From: Streptococcus suis
GTDB taxonomy: Bacteria; Bacillota; Bacilli; Lactobacillales; Streptococcaceae
DNA: 64,000 bases
Reading direction: 5' to 3'
Assembly (NCBI GenBank): GCA_024583055.1
Contig: CP102145.1
Span: forward strand, 248,001 to 312,000
Made by a program: the position numbers and the translations under genes. Each line of letters starts with the position of its first letter. The stretch's first letter is position 1. Positions 16,854 through 27,483 of this stretch are shown one piece after another. The notes beneath the pieces were generated by a model, which saw nothing but the letters and a program-made list of their open reading frames with translations, was not told the DNA's origin and made no database searches.

Positions 16854-16962
16854 TCGAACACGCTCTAAGGACTGTGTGAAAAAGATAAACGTCGTCTGGA
16901 TGCTTGAAGCATCAGCGTTGTGTTTCCTATTTTCGCTTTGTCTTCTTAACGGGCTTTGTATC
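16854..16962 (+). repeat. Covarying palindromic repeat element, copy 2 (before carB)
   Basis: Reads CGAACACG, then CTGTGTGAAAAAGATAA, a central hairpin, TTCCTATTTTCGCTTTG, AACGGGCTTTGTATC. Arms: GCTC 16862-16865 with GGGC 16951-16954, AGGAC with GTCTT, GAAAA 16878-16882 with TTTTC 16930-16934, AACG with CGTT, GATGCTT 16899-16905 with AAGCATC 16907-16913. The right edge is 7 bases from the carB ATG and contains no Shine-Dalgarno; the nearest one, GAAAGGAG, is about 150 bases upstream of the ATG, beyond the element. Confidence 0.85.
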
Positions 16963-16969
16963 ATACATT

Positions 16970-19900
16970 ATGCCAAAAAGAAACGATATTAAAAAAATTA
17001 TGGTGATTGGATCTGGTCCGATTATTATTGGTCAGGCTGCGGAGTTTGATTATGCGGGGACGCAGGCGTGTTTGGCCTTGAAAGAAGAAGGCTACAGCGT
17101 TGTACTGGTCAATTCCAACCCCGCAACAATTATGACTGACAAGGAAATTGCGGATAAGGTGTATATCGAGCCGATTACGCTGGAATTTGTCAGTCGTATT
17201 TTGCGAAAAGAGCGTCCTGATGCTCTCTTGCCAACCCTTGGTGGACAAACAGGTCTCAACATGGCTATGGAATTGTCCAAGGCTGGAATTTTGGAAGAGC
17301 TGGGTGTTGAGCTCTTGGGAACAAAACTGTCGGCCATTGACCAAGCTGAGGACCGCGATTTGTTCAAACAATTGATGAAGGATCTCAATCAGCCCATTCC
17401 TGAGTCTGAAATTGTGACGACCGTTGATGAGGCGCTGAACTTTGCCAATTCTATCGGCTACCCTGTCATTGTGCGTCCGGCCTTCACGCTGGGCGGTACA
17501 GGTGGCGGTATGTGTGCCAACGAGGAAGAACTCCGCGAAATCGCAGGAAATGGCTTGAAATTGTCGCCAGTAACTCAATGTTTGATTGAGCGCTCAATTG
17601 CAGGTTTCAAGGAAATCGAGTACGAAGTGATGCGCGATGCGGCAGACAATGCCTTGGTCGTATGTAACATGGAAAACTTTGACCCTGTGGGAATTCATAC
17701 AGGAGATTCTATCGTATTTGCGCCGACTCAAACCCTGTCAGACATTGAAAACCAGATGCTCCGCGATGCCAGCCTCAGCATTATTCGCGCCTTGAAAATC
17801 GAAGGTGGCTGTAATGTCCAGTTGGCCTTGGATCCCCATAGTTTCAAATACTATGTCATCGAAGTTAATCCGCGCGTGTCACGCTCGTCAGCCTTGGCTT
17901 CAAAAGCAACTGGCTATCCTATTGCCAAATTAGCGGCAAAAATTGCTGTTGGTTTGACCTTGGATGAAATGATTAACCCAGTAACTGGGACAACCTATGC
18001 CATGTTTGAGCCTGCTTTGGACTACGTAGTTGCTAAAATCCCCCGTTTCCCATTTGATAAATTTGAAAAAGGGGAGCGCCGTCTGGGAACACAGATGAAG
18101 GCGACAGGGGAAGTCATGGCCATCGGACGGAACATTGAAGAAAGCCTTTTGAAAGCCTGCCGTTCCTTGGAAATCGGTGTTTATCACAATGAAATGACAG
18201 AACTCAGCCAAGTGACGGACGACCACTTGGTAGAAAAGATTGTCAAAGCGCAAGACGACCGCCTCTTTTACCTTTCTGAGGCCATTCGCCGTGGCTATAC
18301 GATTGAGGAGCTGGCTCAATTAACCAAGATTGACCTGTTCTTCCTTGATAAGTTGTTGCATATTATAGAGCTTGAGCAGGAATTGGCGACGCATTTTGAT
18401 AACTTAGATATCCTCAAAAAAGCGAAAAAATACGGCTTTGCAGATCGTAAAATAGCAGAGCTGTGGGGGCGGACGGAATGCTACATTCGCCAGCTCCGGA
18501 CTGAAAATGGCATTGTCCCAGTTTACAAAATGGTGGATACCTGTGCAGCAGAATTTGAGAGCGCGACGCCTTATTTCTATTCAACCTATGCTTGGGAAAA
18601 TGAATCCATCAAATCAGACAAGGAATCGGTCCTTGTGTTAGGTTCTGGGCCAATCCGCATCGGTCAAGGGGTTGAATTTGACTATGCGACGGTTCACTCT
18701 GTCAAAGCCATTCAGGCAGCAGGTTACGAGGCTATTATCATGAACTCCAACCCTGAAACTGTTTCGACAGATTTCTCGGTTTCGGACAAGCTCTATTTTG
18801 AACCTTTAACCTTGGAAGATGTACTCAATGTGATTGATTTGGAGCAGCCCAAAGGTGTCATTGTGCAATTCGGTGGGCAGACAGCCATCAACTTGGCTGA
18901 ACCGCTTGCCAAGACTGGTATTCCGATATTGGGAACTCAAGTAGCAGATTTAGACCGGGCTGAGGACCGCGATTTGTTTGAAAAAGCTCTGAAAGACTTG
19001 GACATCCCGCAGCCACCAGGTCAAACCGCAACTAATGAAGAAGAGGCTCTTGAGGCGGCCCGCAAAATTGGTTTTCCAGTCCTTGTCCGTCCATCTTATG
19101 TCTTGGGTGGGCGTGCCATGGAGATTGTTGAAAATGAAAATGACCTACGTTCCTACATGCGGACGGCGGTCAAGGCTAGTCCTGAGCACCCTGTTCTCGT
19201 TGACAGTTATATCGTTGGTCAAGAGTGTGAAGTAGATGCGATTTCTGATGGCAAGGATGTTCTCATTCCGGGAATTATGGAACACATCGAGCGGGCAGGT
19301 GTCCATTCGGGTGACTCGATGGCAGTTTACCCACCGCAAACCCTGTCGCCAGCGGTACAAGCAACCATTGCTGATTACACCAAGCGATTGGCTATTGGTC
19401 TCAACTGTATCGGTATGATGAACATTCAGTTTGTTATCAAGGACGAAAAGGTCTATGTCATTGAGGTCAATCCACGTGCCAGCCGAACCGTTCCCTTCCT
19501 GTCAAAAGTGACAGACATTCCGATGGCTCAAGTCGCGACTAAATTGATTTTGGGTCAATCCTTGGCAGAACTTGGTTATGCAGACGGTCTCTATCCAGAA
19601 AGCAAGCAGGTCCACGTCAAAGCTCCAGTCTTCTCATTCACAAAATTGGCGAAGGTTGACAGTCTTTTGGGACCTGAAATGAAGTCAACGGGCGAAATCA
19701 TGGGTTCAGATGTGACGCTTGAAAAAGCACTTTACAAGGCATTTGAAGCTAGCTACCAGCACTTGGAAGAATTTGGCAATGTCGTCTTTACCATTGCGGA
19801 TGAAGATAAGGAAGAAACCTTGGAGCTGGCGCGTCGTTTCCACGATTTGGGGTATGGTATTTTTGCGACTAGCGGAACGGCAGCTTATCTGACGGATCAC

Positions 19901-20149
19901 CAACTTCCTGTTACCTTGGTCAATAAAGTTGGTGATGTAGGTGGTTTCGATATTCCAAGTCTGGTTCGAGCTGGAAAAATTCAAGCCATTGTCAATACAG
20001 TTGGTAAAACGCGTGTGGCAGACTCGGATGGTCAAATCATTCGTAGCTCAGCCATTGAGGGTGGTATCCCACTCTTTACAGCCATTGATACAGCTACGGC
20101 TATGGTCAAAGTCTTGGAAAGCAGAAGTTTCATGACCCGAGCTATTTAG
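16970..20149 (+). CDS. carB: Carbamoyl phosphate synthase large subunit
   Basis: 1059 residues, the expected length. Two homologous synthase halves, each with an ATP-grasp domain: [19 protein letters not shown] near the N-terminus and [19 protein letters not shown] near 555; both show the NPRVSRSS / NPRASRT active-site block. The last 130 residues form an MGS-like domain (regulatory). I chose ATG 16970 ([11 protein letters not shown]) over 16904, which lies inside the palindromic repeat. No ribosome binding site is visible between that repeat and the ATG. Confidence 0.97.
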   Translation: MPKRNDIKKIMVIGSGPIIIGQAAEFDYAGTQACLALKEEGYSVVLVNSNPATIMTDKEIADKVYIEPITLEFVSRILRKERPDALLPTLGGQTGLNMAMELSKAGILEELGVELLGTKLSAIDQAEDRDLFKQLMKDLNQPIPESEIVTTVDEALNFANSIGYPVIVRPAFTLGGTGGGMCANEEELREIAGNGLKLSPVTQCLIERSIAGFKEIEYEVMRDAADNALVVCNMENFDPVGIHTGDSIVFAPTQTLSDIENQMLRDASLSIIRALKIEGGCNVQLALDPHSFKYYVIEVNPRVSRSSALASKATGYPIAKLAAKIAVGLTLDEMINPVTGTTYAMFEPALDYVVAKIPRFPFDKFEKGERRLGTQMKATGEVMAIGRNIEESLLKACRSLEIGVYHNEMTELSQVTDDHLVEKIVKAQDDRLFYLSEAIRRGYTIEELAQLTKIDLFFLDKLLHIIELEQELATHFDNLDILKKAKKYGFADRKIAELWGRTECYIRQLRTENGIVPVYKMVDTCAAEFESATPYFYSTYAWENESIKSDKESVLVLGSGPIRIGQGVEFDYATVHSVKAIQAAGYEAIIMNSNPETVSTDFSVSDKLYFEPLTLEDVLNVIDLEQPKGVIVQFGGQTAINLAEPLAKTGIPILGTQVADLDRAEDRDLFEKALKDLDIPQPPGQTATNEEEALEAARKIGFPVLVRPSYVLGGRAMEIVENENDLRSYMRTAVKASPEHPVLVDSYIVGQECEVDAISDGKDVLIPGIMEHIERAGVHSGDSMAVYPPQTLSPAVQATIADYTKRLAIGLNCIGMMNIQFVIKDEKVYVIEVNPRASRTVPFLSKVTDIPMAQVATKLILGQSLAELGYADGLYPESKQVHVKAPVFSFTKLAKVDSLLGPEMKSTGEIMGSDVTLEKALYKAFEASYQHLEEFGNVVFTIADEDKEETLELARRFHDLGYGIFATSGTAAYLTDHQLPVTLVNKVGDVGGFDIPSLVRAGKIQAIVNTVGKTRVADSDGQIIRSSAIEGGIPLFTAIDTATAMVKVLESRSFMTRAI

Positions 20150-20186
20150 TGTATAATAGGGTTATCCACTAGAAGAGGAGATAGAA

Positions 20187-20498
20187 ATGAAAGTAAATCT
20201 GACCAATCATCGGGGACAATTTAAACAGGCTCCCCTTGGTTTTTCTTGGACGACCCTGTTTTTTACCATGTGGGTTGCCGTCTTTAGACGGGATTGGAAA
20301 TGGGCGGCCATTATGCTACTGGCCAATGCAGCTCTTGGTAACTACGCCTACTCAATAGAAAAGGGCTATCTTGTCTTTATCGTCAATATTGTCATGGCGG
20401 CATTCTACAATAAACTCCATATCAGAGACTTATTAGCCAAGGGTTGGCGCCCAGCAACAGACTTTGATGCGCAGCTGCTGCAGTCCAAGGGAATATAA
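20187..20498 (+). CDS. Small membrane protein (DUF2628/HrgC-like)
   Basis: 103 residues with two or three hydrophobic segments (about 22-35, 42-56 and 60-75). The start region HRGQFKQAPLGFSWTTLFF and the aromatic FRRDWKWAA motif resemble DUF2628-like or HrgC proteins; I am not certain of the family. GTGTATAATAGG upstream is a possible own -10 and GAGGAG precedes ATG 20187. Its natural terminator downstream has been split by the IS. Confidence 0.6.
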   Translation: MKVNLTNHRGQFKQAPLGFSWTTLFFTMWVAVFRRDWKWAAIMLLANAALGNYAYSIEKGYLVFIVNIVMAAFYNKLHIRDLLAKGWRPATDFDAQLLQSKGI

Positions 20499-20573
20499 AA
20501 AGAAAAAGATGATTTCGTATGAACTGCACCCCAAAAGTTAGACACAAAATCTAACGATTGGGGTGTTTTTCTT

Positions 20574-21110
20574 ATGAAATTAAGTTATGAAGATAAACTA
20601 GAAATATATGAGCTGAGAAAGAGTGGCGTGTCGTGGGTCAACCTTAGCCAGATATACAAGGTCACTATTGCCAATCTCACCTACATGATAAAACTCATGG
20701 ATCGATATGGCGTGGAAAGCGTTGAAAAAGGTAAAAATAGGTATTATTCACCTGAATTAAAGCAAGAAATAATGGATAAGGTCTTGATTCATGGGTGTTC
20801 TCAACTCTCAGTTTCCCTTGATTATGCCTTGCCAAATCGAGGAATGCTTCCCAATTGGATAGCACAATACAAGAAAAACGGGTATACTATTCTTGAAAAA
20901 CCAAGAGGGAGACCGAGCAAGATGGGACGTAAACGCAAGAAAACCTGGGAAGAGATGACGGAATTAGAGCGCCTTCAAGAGGAAAATGAACGTCTTCGAA
21001 CTGAGGTGGCCTTCCTAAAAAAGTTGAGAGAACTTCGCTTGAGGGACGAAACACTAGTGCGCGAACAGCAGAAACAATTAGAGATATGGTCCAAGGAGGA
21101 TTCCGACTAG
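20574..21110 (+). CDS. IS3-family OrfA (DNA-binding part of transposase)
   Basis: 178 residues. Two helix-turn-helix segments (about 5-50 and 60-110) are followed by [15 protein letters not shown] and a leucine-zipper-like coiled coil ([26 protein letters not shown], 139-165). A slippery heptamer A-AAA-AAG lies in frame at 21017-21023 inside FLKKL. A -1 shift there joins OrfB with no stop in between, giving the fused transposase. Confidence 0.92.
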   Translation: MKLSYEDKLEIYELRKSGVSWVNLSQIYKVTIANLTYMIKLMDRYGVESVEKGKNRYYSPELKQEIMDKVLIHGCSQLSVSLDYALPNRGMLPNWIAQYKKNGYTILEKPRGRPSKMGRKRKKTWEEMTELERLQEENERLRTEVAFLKKLRELRLRDETLVREQQKQLEIWSKEDSD

Positions 21111-21919
21111 ACCTCCTACTTGCGACAGCTAAAATGCCTCGCTCAACTTATTATTATCAAGTCAAGCAACTGGATAAACCCGACAAGAACAAAGCCATTA
21201 AGGCTGAAATTCAAGCCATTTATGATGACCATAAAGGTAATTACGGCTATCGTCGGATTTATTTAGAACTCAGAAATCGAGGTTTCTTCATCAACCACAA
21301 AAAGGTGCAGCGCTTGATGACAGTAATGGGCTTAGCGGCTCGTATTCGTCGTAAGCGCAAGTATGCTTCTTACAAAGGTGAGGTGGGTAAGAAGGCTGAT
21401 AATCTGATTAAACGTCAGTTTGAGGGATCTAAGCCTTATGAAAAATGTTATACCGATGTGACGGAGTTTGCTTTGCCTGAAGGGAAACTCTACTTATCGC
21501 CTGTTCTTGACGGCTATAATAGTGAGATTATTGCTTTTACCCTGTCTCGGTCACCTGACTTGAAACAGGTTCAAACCATGCTTGCGAAGGCTTTTCCAGC
21601 AGATTTATACAGTGGGACTATTCTCCACAGCGATCAAGGTTGGCAATACCAGCACCAGTCTTACCATTACTTTTTGGAAACAAAAGGCATTCGACCATCC
21701 ATGTCCCGCAAAGGGAATAGCCCAGATAATGGGATGATGGAGTCTTTCTTTGGCGTCTTGAAAACAGAAATGTTTTACGGATTTGAAAAGAGTTTCAAGT
21801 CTCTGGATCAACTGGAGAAAGTTATCACTGATTATATTTTTTACTATAACAACAAACGAATCAAAGCAAAATTAAAAGGACTTAGTCCTGTCCAATACAG
21901 AACTAAATCCTTTCAATAA
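21086..21919 (+). CDS. IS3-family OrfB (DDE integrase-like transposase)
   Basis: 277 residues in the -1 frame relative to OrfA. An HTH_21 region (about 40-90, [21 protein letters not shown]) precedes an rve catalytic core with DVTEF (first Asp), [10 protein letters not shown] (second Asp) and [13 protein letters not shown] (Glu). All three acidic residues are present, so the enzyme should be active. Translated mainly as the OrfAB fusion after the slip at 21017-21023. Confidence 0.93.
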   Translation: MVQGGFRLDLLLATAKMPRSTYYYQVKQLDKPDKNKAIKAEIQAIYDDHKGNYGYRRIYLELRNRGFFINHKKVQRLMTVMGLAARIRRKRKYASYKGEVGKKADNLIKRQFEGSKPYEKCYTDVTEFALPEGKLYLSPVLDGYNSEIIAFTLSRSPDLKQVQTMLAKAFPADLYSGTILHSDQGWQYQHQSYHYFLETKGIRPSMSRKGNSPDNGMMESFFGVLKTEMFYGFEKSFKSLDQLEKVITDYIFYYNNKRIKAKLKGLSPVQYRTKSFQ

Positions 21920-21981
21920 TTATTTGTCCAATTTTTTGGGGTCAGTACACGTATGAGGTCATCTTTTCTTGTATCTCTATG

Positions 21982-22908
21982 TCAGTCGGCTTGAATCATC
22001 TCTAGCAAGATGTCGGCAGTGGTCGTTGGCAATACCCTCAGACGATTTAAACTAAGCATTCCGTTATCAACAGTTGCCAGGTCATGGTTGGTGGTCAATC
22101 CCAATTGGTAGCCGGTATTTTCTGCCACAGCCAGGGTATCGGCTGAATAGCGACCAGCAGGATAGGCTAGAGCAATGGTTTCCTGACTAAGTTGCTGGTT
22201 TAGGAATTGTTTGGAGTAGGATAGCTCAATGGATTGGCTTTCAAGGCTGCTTTGTGCCAGGTCGGGATGATTGACCGTATGACCTTGGAAAGACATATCG
22301 TGCTCTTTCATCTCCAGCATCTGATTGACAGTCAGGTAGCCCGCTGTGCCATTTTCCGTAAAACCAGTGATAACAAAGTTGGTAGCCTTCATCTGGTACT
22401 GCTTAAGCAAAGGATAGGCATGGCTATGGAAATCCCAGAGACTATCATCGAAAGTTAGCCAGACGACTTTTTTGCCGTCAGGAACTACATTGTCCCTGAG
22501 AACCCGCAGAGCTTCTTCAGGTGAAAGGGTGTAATAGCCAGCTTCCTGGAGGGCCTTGAGATGACTTTCAAACGTAGAAGGATCCACAATTAAATTGGCG
22601 TTGGCAGTCTCTTCAGGAGCCATGACATGGATAGCATGGTACATCAGAATGGGCAGACGGACCGGACTTTCTTGCTTAACCCAAGTTACTTCTTCAGGAC
22701 CAGTTTTCTGTGAAGGAGTCGTATCAATCTCTTCTTTAGGGGTTTCTGGAGTTTGCTGGACCAAGTCTGTTCTGGATCCTGGGTCTTGATAGAAGTAGAC
22801 GAGGCAAAAAACAAGGGTTCCAATCAGCAAAACACTCAGCAGAGTAAATATTACTGGAAATCTTTTCACTTTTTGATGCTTGTGCCGCCCATGCTTCCTC
22901 TTCGCCAT
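21982..22908 (-). CDS. Membrane-anchored polysaccharide deacetylase
   Basis: 308 residues. A basic N-terminus and one membrane segment (about 18-40) are followed by a linker and a NodB domain: LPILMYHAIH, VVWLTFDDS with the metal/catalytic Asp pair, and GHTVNHPDL with the metal histidines. The family removes acetyl groups from peptidoglycan or surface glycans; target unknown. I prefer ATG 22908 (8 bases after GAGG) over the GTG at 22914. Faces the hom-thrB operon from a shared divergent promoter region. Confidence 0.85.
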   Translation of the reverse strand: MAKRKHGRHKHQKVKRFPVIFTLLSVLLIGTLVFCLVYFYQDPGSRTDLVQQTPETPKEEIDTTPSQKTGPEEVTWVKQESPVRLPILMYHAIHVMAPEETANANLIVDPSTFESHLKALQEAGYYTLSPEEALRVLRDNVVPDGKKVVWLTFDDSLWDFHSHAYPLLKQYQMKATNFVITGFTENGTAGYLTVNQMLEMKEHDMSFQGHTVNHPDLAQSSLESQSIELSYSKQFLNQQLSQETIALAYPAGRYSADTLAVAENTGYQLGLTTNHDLATVDNGMLSLNRLRVLPTTTADILLEMIQAD

Positions 22909-22948
22909 ATTCACTACCTCAATATATGTAATTCTTCTTACTACTTTA

Positions 22949-22993
22949 ATTATACCAAAATTTTTGCCAAATAGTCAGAATATTTGGTATAAT
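22949..22993. promoter_or_regulatory. Divergent promoter pair
   Basis: ATTATACCAAA (22949-22959) and TTTGGTATAAT (22983-22993) are perfect mirror images 23 bases apart, each an extended -10 facing outward: one for the deacetylase, one for hom-thrB. Confidence 0.65.
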
Positions 22994-23019
22994 AGGAAAA
23001 ATAGTTTTAAGGAGATAAT

Positions 23020-24306
23020 ATGGTAGTTAAGATTGGATTATTGGGGTTTGGTACGGTAGCGAGTGGTGTGCCATTCCTTCTGACAGAAAATAAGGAAAAG
23101 ATTGAATTGGCAGCCCAAGACAGCATCGAGGTTTCAAAGGTTCTTGTAAAGGACGATGCGGAAAAAGAGCGTTTATTGGCTGCAGGTCATGACTATGATT
23201 TCGTGACCAACATTGACGAGATTTTGGCAGATGACGACATTGCTATTGTCGTTGAACTTATGGGACGTATCGAGCCAGCAAAAACTTTCATCACACGCGC
23301 TTTGGAGGCAGGCAAGCATATCGTGACAGCTAACAAAGACCTGTTGGCTGTGCATGGCAGTGAATTGCGTACTCTGGCTCAGGAAAAAGGACTGGCCCTT
23401 TACTACGAAGCAGCGGTTGCAGGTGGTATTCCAGTCTTGCGTACCTTAGTCAATTCTCTTGCTGCGGATAATATTACCCGCGTTTTGGGTGTCTTGAATG
23501 GGACATCTAACTTCATGCTGACCAAGATGCTAGACGAAGGATGGACTTACGAAACAGCCCTGCAGACAGCCCAGGAACTAGGTTACGCAGAGTCAGATCC
23601 GACCAACGACGTTGAAGGAATTGATGCAGCCTATAAGGCCGTTATCCTCAGCCAATTTGCCTTTGGTATGACTGTTGATTTTGACCACGTTGCCCACAAG
23701 GGAATTTCCAATATCACACCTGAAGATGTAGCAGTAGCACAAGAGCTTGGCTATGTCATCAAGTTGGTAGGGGATATTCGTGAAACAGCTTCTGGAATTG
23801 CAGCAGAAGTGTCACCAACCTTCCTGCCAAAGAATCACCCACTTGCTAGTGTCAATGGCGTTATGAATGCGGTCTTTGTCGAGTCCATTGGTATCGGCCA
23901 GTCTATGTACTACGGACCAGGTGCTGGACAAAAACCAACAGCTACTAGCGTGACTGCCGACCTGATTCGCATTGTTCGTCGCCTGAAAGACGGTACGATT
24001 GGCAAAGCATTTAATGAGTACAGCCGTCCGCTCCAGTTGGCAGCTCCGTCTGAAGTGATGAGCGAATATTATTTCTCTATCGTAGCATCTGACCAGAACG
24101 GAAAAATGCTCCGTTTGGCAGAAATTTTCAACTCTGAAGAAATCTCCTTCAAGCAAATTCTGCAGAAGGAGGCAAACGGTGAGACAGCTCGTCTGGTTAT
24201 CGTGACCCATGAGATGAGCAAGACCCAGCTAGAAAATGTGACTGAAAAGCTTGCCCAGGCTGAGGACTTCACTGTCTTAAATACTTTCAAGGTCTTGGGA
24301 GAATAA
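23020..24306 (+). CDS. hom: Homoserine dehydrogenase
   Basis: 428 residues. NAD(P)-binding [12 protein letters not shown] at 5-16, the homoserine dehydrogenase signature [19 protein letters not shown] near 187-205, and a C-terminal ACT domain (from about 350) for threonine feedback. Converts aspartate semialdehyde to homoserine in the threonine/methionine route. AAGGAG precedes ATG 23020 and thrB begins two bases after the stop, so they form one unit. Confidence 0.96.
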   Translation: MVVKIGLLGFGTVASGVPFLLTENKEKIELAAQDSIEVSKVLVKDDAEKERLLAAGHDYDFVTNIDEILADDDIAIVVELMGRIEPAKTFITRALEAGKHIVTANKDLLAVHGSELRTLAQEKGLALYYEAAVAGGIPVLRTLVNSLAADNITRVLGVLNGTSNFMLTKMLDEGWTYETALQTAQELGYAESDPTNDVEGIDAAYKAVILSQFAFGMTVDFDHVAHKGISNITPEDVAVAQELGYVIKLVGDIRETASGIAAEVSPTFLPKNHPLASVNGVMNAVFVESIGIGQSMYYGPGAGQKPTATSVTADLIRIVRRLKDGTIGKAFNEYSRPLQLAAPSEVMSEYYFSIVASDQNGKMLRLAEIFNSEEISFKQILQKEANGETARLVIVTHEMSKTQLENVTEKLAQAEDFTVLNTFKVLGE

Positions 24307-24308
24307 GC

Positions 24309-25169
24309 ATGAAAATTACAGTTCCAGCTACTTCAGCCAATATAGGACCAGGTTTTGACTCGGTCGGTGTTGCCCTCTCAAAATACCTGACCATTGAAAT
24401 TCTAGCGCCTGCAGATGAATGGTTTATTGAGCATGACCTAGAGCATGTTCCATCTGATAAGAGTAATCTGCTGATTAAGACAGCTTTGAAAGTTTCCAAG
24501 AACCTGCCACCTCACCGCTTGAAAATGACAAGCGATGTTCCTTTGGCCCGTGGCTTGGGTTCGTCCAGCTCTGTCATTGTAGCAGGGATTGAGTTGGCTA
24601 ATTTATTGGGGCAATTGAACCTCAGCCAGGAAGAAAAGTTGCAATTGGCAACTAAGATAGAAGGTCATCCTGATAACGTAGCGCCAGCCATTTATGGAAA
24701 TCTAGTTATTGCCAGCTATGTCAATAAGAAAGTCCATGCTGTTGTGACGGACTTCCCAGAGGCCAGCTTTATCGCTTTTATTCCCAACTATCCTCTGCGG
24801 ACCAGTGAAAGCCGTGGAGTTCTGCCAGCGCAGATGGGCTACAAGAAGGCCGTGGCAGCAAGCAGTATTGCCAACGTCGCTATTGCCAGTCTTATGGCCG
24901 GTGATTTGGAAAAAGCTGGTCAACTTATCCAATCAGATATGTTCCACGAGCCTCATCGCCAACTCTTGGTTAAGGAATTTTGCCCTATCAAGCAAACAGC
25001 TCAGGAGTTGGGTGCTTATGCAACCTACCTTTCTGGAGCAGGTCCAACCGTTATGGTACTAGCTTCTAAGGATAAGGAAGAGGCCATTAAACTTGCCATA
25101 GAAAAGCTTGAATTGGACGGCAGTGTGCATATCCTACAGGTAGATAAAGACGGGATTAAGGTATCCTAA
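24309..25169 (+). CDS. thrB: Homoserine kinase
   Basis: 286 residues of the GHMP kinase family. The N-terminus [20 protein letters not shown] and the ATP loop [16 protein letters not shown] (78-93) are diagnostic, and the C-terminal [15 protein letters not shown] motif is present. Phosphorylates homoserine toward threonine. No thrC is in the window. A terminator follows at once. Confidence 0.96.
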   Translation: MKITVPATSANIGPGFDSVGVALSKYLTIEILAPADEWFIEHDLEHVPSDKSNLLIKTALKVSKNLPPHRLKMTSDVPLARGLGSSSSVIVAGIELANLLGQLNLSQEEKLQLATKIEGHPDNVAPAIYGNLVIASYVNKKVHAVVTDFPEASFIAFIPNYPLRTSESRGVLPAQMGYKKAVAASSIANVAIASLMAGDLEKAGQLIQSDMFHEPHRQLLVKEFCPIKQTAQELGAYATYLSGAGPTVMVLASKDKEEAIKLAIEKLELDGSVHILQVDKDGIKVS

Positions 25170-25171
25170 AC

Positions 25172-25204
25172 AAAATACGGTTCTTGAGGGAACTGTATTT
25201 TTTG
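25172..25204 (+). terminator. hom-thrB terminator
   Basis: AAAATACGGTTC (25172-25183) pairs with GAACTGTATTTT (25190-25201, one G-T), then TTT. Confidence 0.85.
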
Positions 25205-25250
25205 TTTTTGATGCAATTGTCCAAAAATAATCGTAATCTAGTTAAATTTT

Positions 25251-25259
25251 TGGTATAAT
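25251..25259 (+). promoter_or_regulatory. murB-pot promoter (-10)
   Basis: Extended -10 TGGTATAAT ends at 25259; the ATG at 25260 that opens the frame would lie upstream of the transcript start, so translation must begin further in. Confidence 0.6.
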
Positions 25260-25295
25260 ATGAACCGTATATCTATTTTTGAAATGAGAATGATA

Positions 25296-26195
25296 ATGAA
25301 GGATAAGATTAGACAGGAGCTTGAGGGAATCGATATTCGATTTGATGAGCCCTTAAAGGAATATACGTATACAAAAGTCGGGGGTGCAGTAGACTACCTG
25401 GCTTTTCCACGTAATCGCTATGAGATTGTACGCATCGTAGAATTTGCCAATCGTGAAGGTATTCCCTGGCAGGTTTTAGGAAATTCTAGTAATATTATCG
25501 TCCGTGATGGTGGCATCAGGGGCTTTGTTATCAGGATGGATAAGCTTAACTCAGTGACGGTTTCTGGCTATACGATTGAGGCTGAGGCAGGTGCCAACCT
25601 GATTGAGACGACCAAGGTTGCCCTCTTTCATTCCTTGACTGGCTTTGAATTTGCCTGCGGCATTCCTGGTAGTGTCGGCGGTGCTGTTTATATGAATGCC
25701 GGTGCTTATGGTGGTGAAGTGGCCCATATCTTGGTATCTGCACAAATTTTAACTCCTGCTGGTTATGTCGAAACCTTGGACAATCGTGATTTGCGCTTTG
25801 GTTATCGGTCATCCATCCTGCAGGAAAATGGGGCAATTGTCCTATCTGCCAAATTTGCTTTGAAGCCTGGTAATCATCCGGTTATCAAATATGAAATGGA
25901 CCGATTGACACATTTGCGCGAGCTTAAGCAACCACTGGAGTACCCTTCTTGTGGATCTGTCTTTAAGCGTCCACCAGGAATGTTTGCTGGCCAGCTCATC
26001 ATGGAGGCCGGTCTCATGGGGCATCGTATTGGCGGTGTGGAAGTTTCGGAAAAGCATGCAGGCTTTATGGTCAATGTAGCGGATGGGTCAGCTCAGGATT
26101 ATGAAAACTTGATTGCTCATGTCATTGAAACAGTCAAAGAATTTTCAGGAGTAACCTTGGAGAGAGAGGTTCGGATTATCGGCGATAGTTTGTAA
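25296..26195 (+). CDS. murB: UDP-N-acetylenolpyruvoylglucosamine reductase
   Basis: About 299 residues. FAD-binding [12 protein letters not shown], the [20 protein letters not shown] block, [11 protein letters not shown] with the proton-donating Ser, and [12 protein letters not shown] near the end. Type I MurB, reducing enolpyruvyl-UDP-GlcNAc to UDP-MurNAc in the cytoplasm. The frame opens at 25260 but that ATG abuts the -10 box; ATG 25296 ([11 protein letters not shown]) or 25290 fits homologues better, and neither has a strong ribosome binding site. Confidence 0.93.
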   Translation: MKDKIRQELEGIDIRFDEPLKEYTYTKVGGAVDYLAFPRNRYEIVRIVEFANREGIPWQVLGNSSNIIVRDGGIRGFVIRMDKLNSVTVSGYTIEAEAGANLIETTKVALFHSLTGFEFACGIPGSVGGAVYMNAGAYGGEVAHILVSAQILTPAGYVETLDNRDLRFGYRSSILQENGAIVLSAKFALKPGNHPVIKYEMDRLTHLRELKQPLEYPSCGSVFKRPPGMFAGQLIMEAGLMGHRIGGVEVSEKHAGFMVNVADGSAQDYENLIAHVIETVKEFSGVTLEREVRIIGDSL

Positions 26196-26328
26196 TCATC
26201 GGTACAATTGAGGGGGTGAGGCTTATCGTAGCAGGTAATATGACGGGCAGTGTTCTTGCCCACGAGGTGGTATAGGCCCAACAGAGCCTGGAATCTGTTA
26301 GTCTACCTAAAGAAGGAATTTATGAGAA
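26196..26328 (+). promoter_or_regulatory. Structured leader between murB and potA
   Basis: G-rich, non-coding 130 bases with at least two hairpins: GGGCA 26245-26249 with TGCCC 26257-26261, and AACAGA with TCTGTT around GCCTGGAA (about 26280-26299), enclosed by a possible AGGTGG/CTACCT pairing. It looks like a folded RNA rather than spacer. I do not match it to any riboswitch class. An 8-codon ATG frame (26322) overlaps the TTG start of potA in another frame. Confidence 0.4.
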
Positions 26329-27483
26329 TTGAAAAAGCCAATTATTGAATTTAAAGACGTTTCTAAGGTCTTCGAGGACAGTGGAACAACTGTCTTGAAA
26401 AACATTAGTTTTGAACTGGAAGAAGGCAAGTTTTATACTTTGCTTGGTGCTTCTGGTTCCGGTAAATCAACGATTTTGAATATTATCGCAGGTCTCCTGG
26501 ATGCGACGTCTGGTGACATTTATCTGGATGGACAGCGGATCAATGATGTTCCGACCAACAAGCGGGATGTCCATACTGTCTTTCAATCATATGCCCTTTT
26601 CCCGCATATGACCGTCTTTGAAAATGTGGCTTTTCCACTAAAATTACGCAAGGTTGATAAGGCTGAAATTGATCGCCGTGTCAAAGAGGCTCTGCAGATG
26701 GTTCGTTTATCTGGTTATGAGAACCGTGCCATCCAGAAATTGTCTGGAGGTCAACGTCAGCGTGTGGCCATTGCGCGTGCAATCATCAACCAACCGCGCG
26801 TTGTCTTGCTAGATGAGCCTTTATCAGCTCTTGACTTGAAACTACGGACCGAGATGCAATACGAATTGCGTGAATTGCAGCAGCGTCTGGGCATTACCTT
26901 TGTCTTTGTTACTCATGACCAAGAAGAGGCGCTGGCTATGTCTGACTGGATTTTCGTCATGAATGATGGTGAAATTGTTCAATCAGGGACACCAGTTGAC
27001 ATTTATGATGAGCCAATCAACCATTTTGTAGCGACCTTTATCGGGGAGTCCAATATTCTGCCTGGTCGCATGCTTGAGGACTACCTGGTTGAGTTTAACG
27101 GCAAGCGTTTTGAGGCTGTGGACGGTGGTATGCGTCCAAATGAAGATGTACAAGTGGTCATCCGCCCGGAAGATTTGCGGATTACCCTGCCTGAAGAAGG
27201 CAAGTTGCAGGTTAAGGTGGATACCCAGCTCTTCCGTGGGGTTCATTACGAAATCATCGCCTATGATGATTTGGGCAATGAGTGGATGATTCACTCGACG
27301 CGCAAGGCTATTGTCGGTGAGGTCATCGGTCTGGACTTTGAACCAGAAGACATCCATATCATGCGTCTCAACGAAACGGAAGAAGAATTTGATGCCCGTA
27401 TCGAGGAATATGTAGAAGTCGAAGAAGTGGAAGATGGCTTGATCAATGCCATTGAGGAGGAACGCAATGAAGAAAACCTCTAA
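26329..27483 (+). CDS. potA: Spermidine/putrescine ABC transporter ATP-binding protein
   Basis: 384 residues. Walker [10 protein letters not shown], signature [12 protein letters not shown], Walker [13 protein letters not shown], the H-loop in [13 protein letters not shown], and a C-terminal TOBE domain. It powers polyamine import with PotB, PotC and PotD. The start is TTG 26329, preceded by AGAAGGAA at good distance; the nearby ATG 26322 is out of frame. potB overlaps the 3' end by 17 bases. Confidence 0.95.
   Translation: MKKPIIEFKDVSKVFEDSGTTVLKNISFELEEGKFYTLLGASGSGKSTILNIIAGLLDATSGDIYLDGQRINDVPTNKRDVHTVFQSYALFPHMTVFENVAFPLKLRKVDKAEIDRRVKEALQMVRLSGYENRAIQKLSGGQRQRVAIARAIINQPRVVLLDEPLSALDLKLRTEMQYELRELQQRLGITFVFVTHDQEEALAMSDWIFVMNDGEIVQSGTPVDIYDEPINHFVATFIGESNILPGRMLEDYLVEFNGKRFEAVDGGMRPNEDVQVVIRPEDLRITLPEEGKLQVKVDTQLFRGVHYEIIAYDDLGNEWMIHSTRKAIVGEVIGLDFEPEDIHIMRLNETEEEFDARIEEYVEVEEVEDGLINAIEEERNEENL

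Larger units (their letters stand above)
20520..21949 (+). mobile_element. Intact IS3-family insertion sequence
   Basis: 1430 bp with imperfect terminal inverted repeats: TGAACTGCACCCCAAAAGTT at the left and, reverse complemented, TGTACTGACCCCAAAAAATT at the right, ending in TG...CA. It is flanked by CGTA on both sides, a likely 4-bp target duplication. OrfA and OrfB overlap in the -1 frame as in the IS150-like subgroup. The host flanks AAAAGATGA (20504-20512) and TCATCTTTT (21959-21967) are complementary: the IS sits in the loop of what was a two-way terminator. Confidence 0.93.

Noticed and set aside
16904..16969. N-terminal extension of CarB from 16904
   Set aside because: The extra 22 residues lie within the palindromic repeat and precede the normal start [11 protein letters not shown].
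25260..25295. ATG 25260 as the murB start
   Set aside because: It directly follows the -10 box and would lie upstream of the transcript start.
26196..26328. Assigning the potA leader to a known riboswitch (THF, preQ1, SAM classes)
   Set aside because: None of the conserved cores I remember for those classes can be found; left as an unclassified structured leader.
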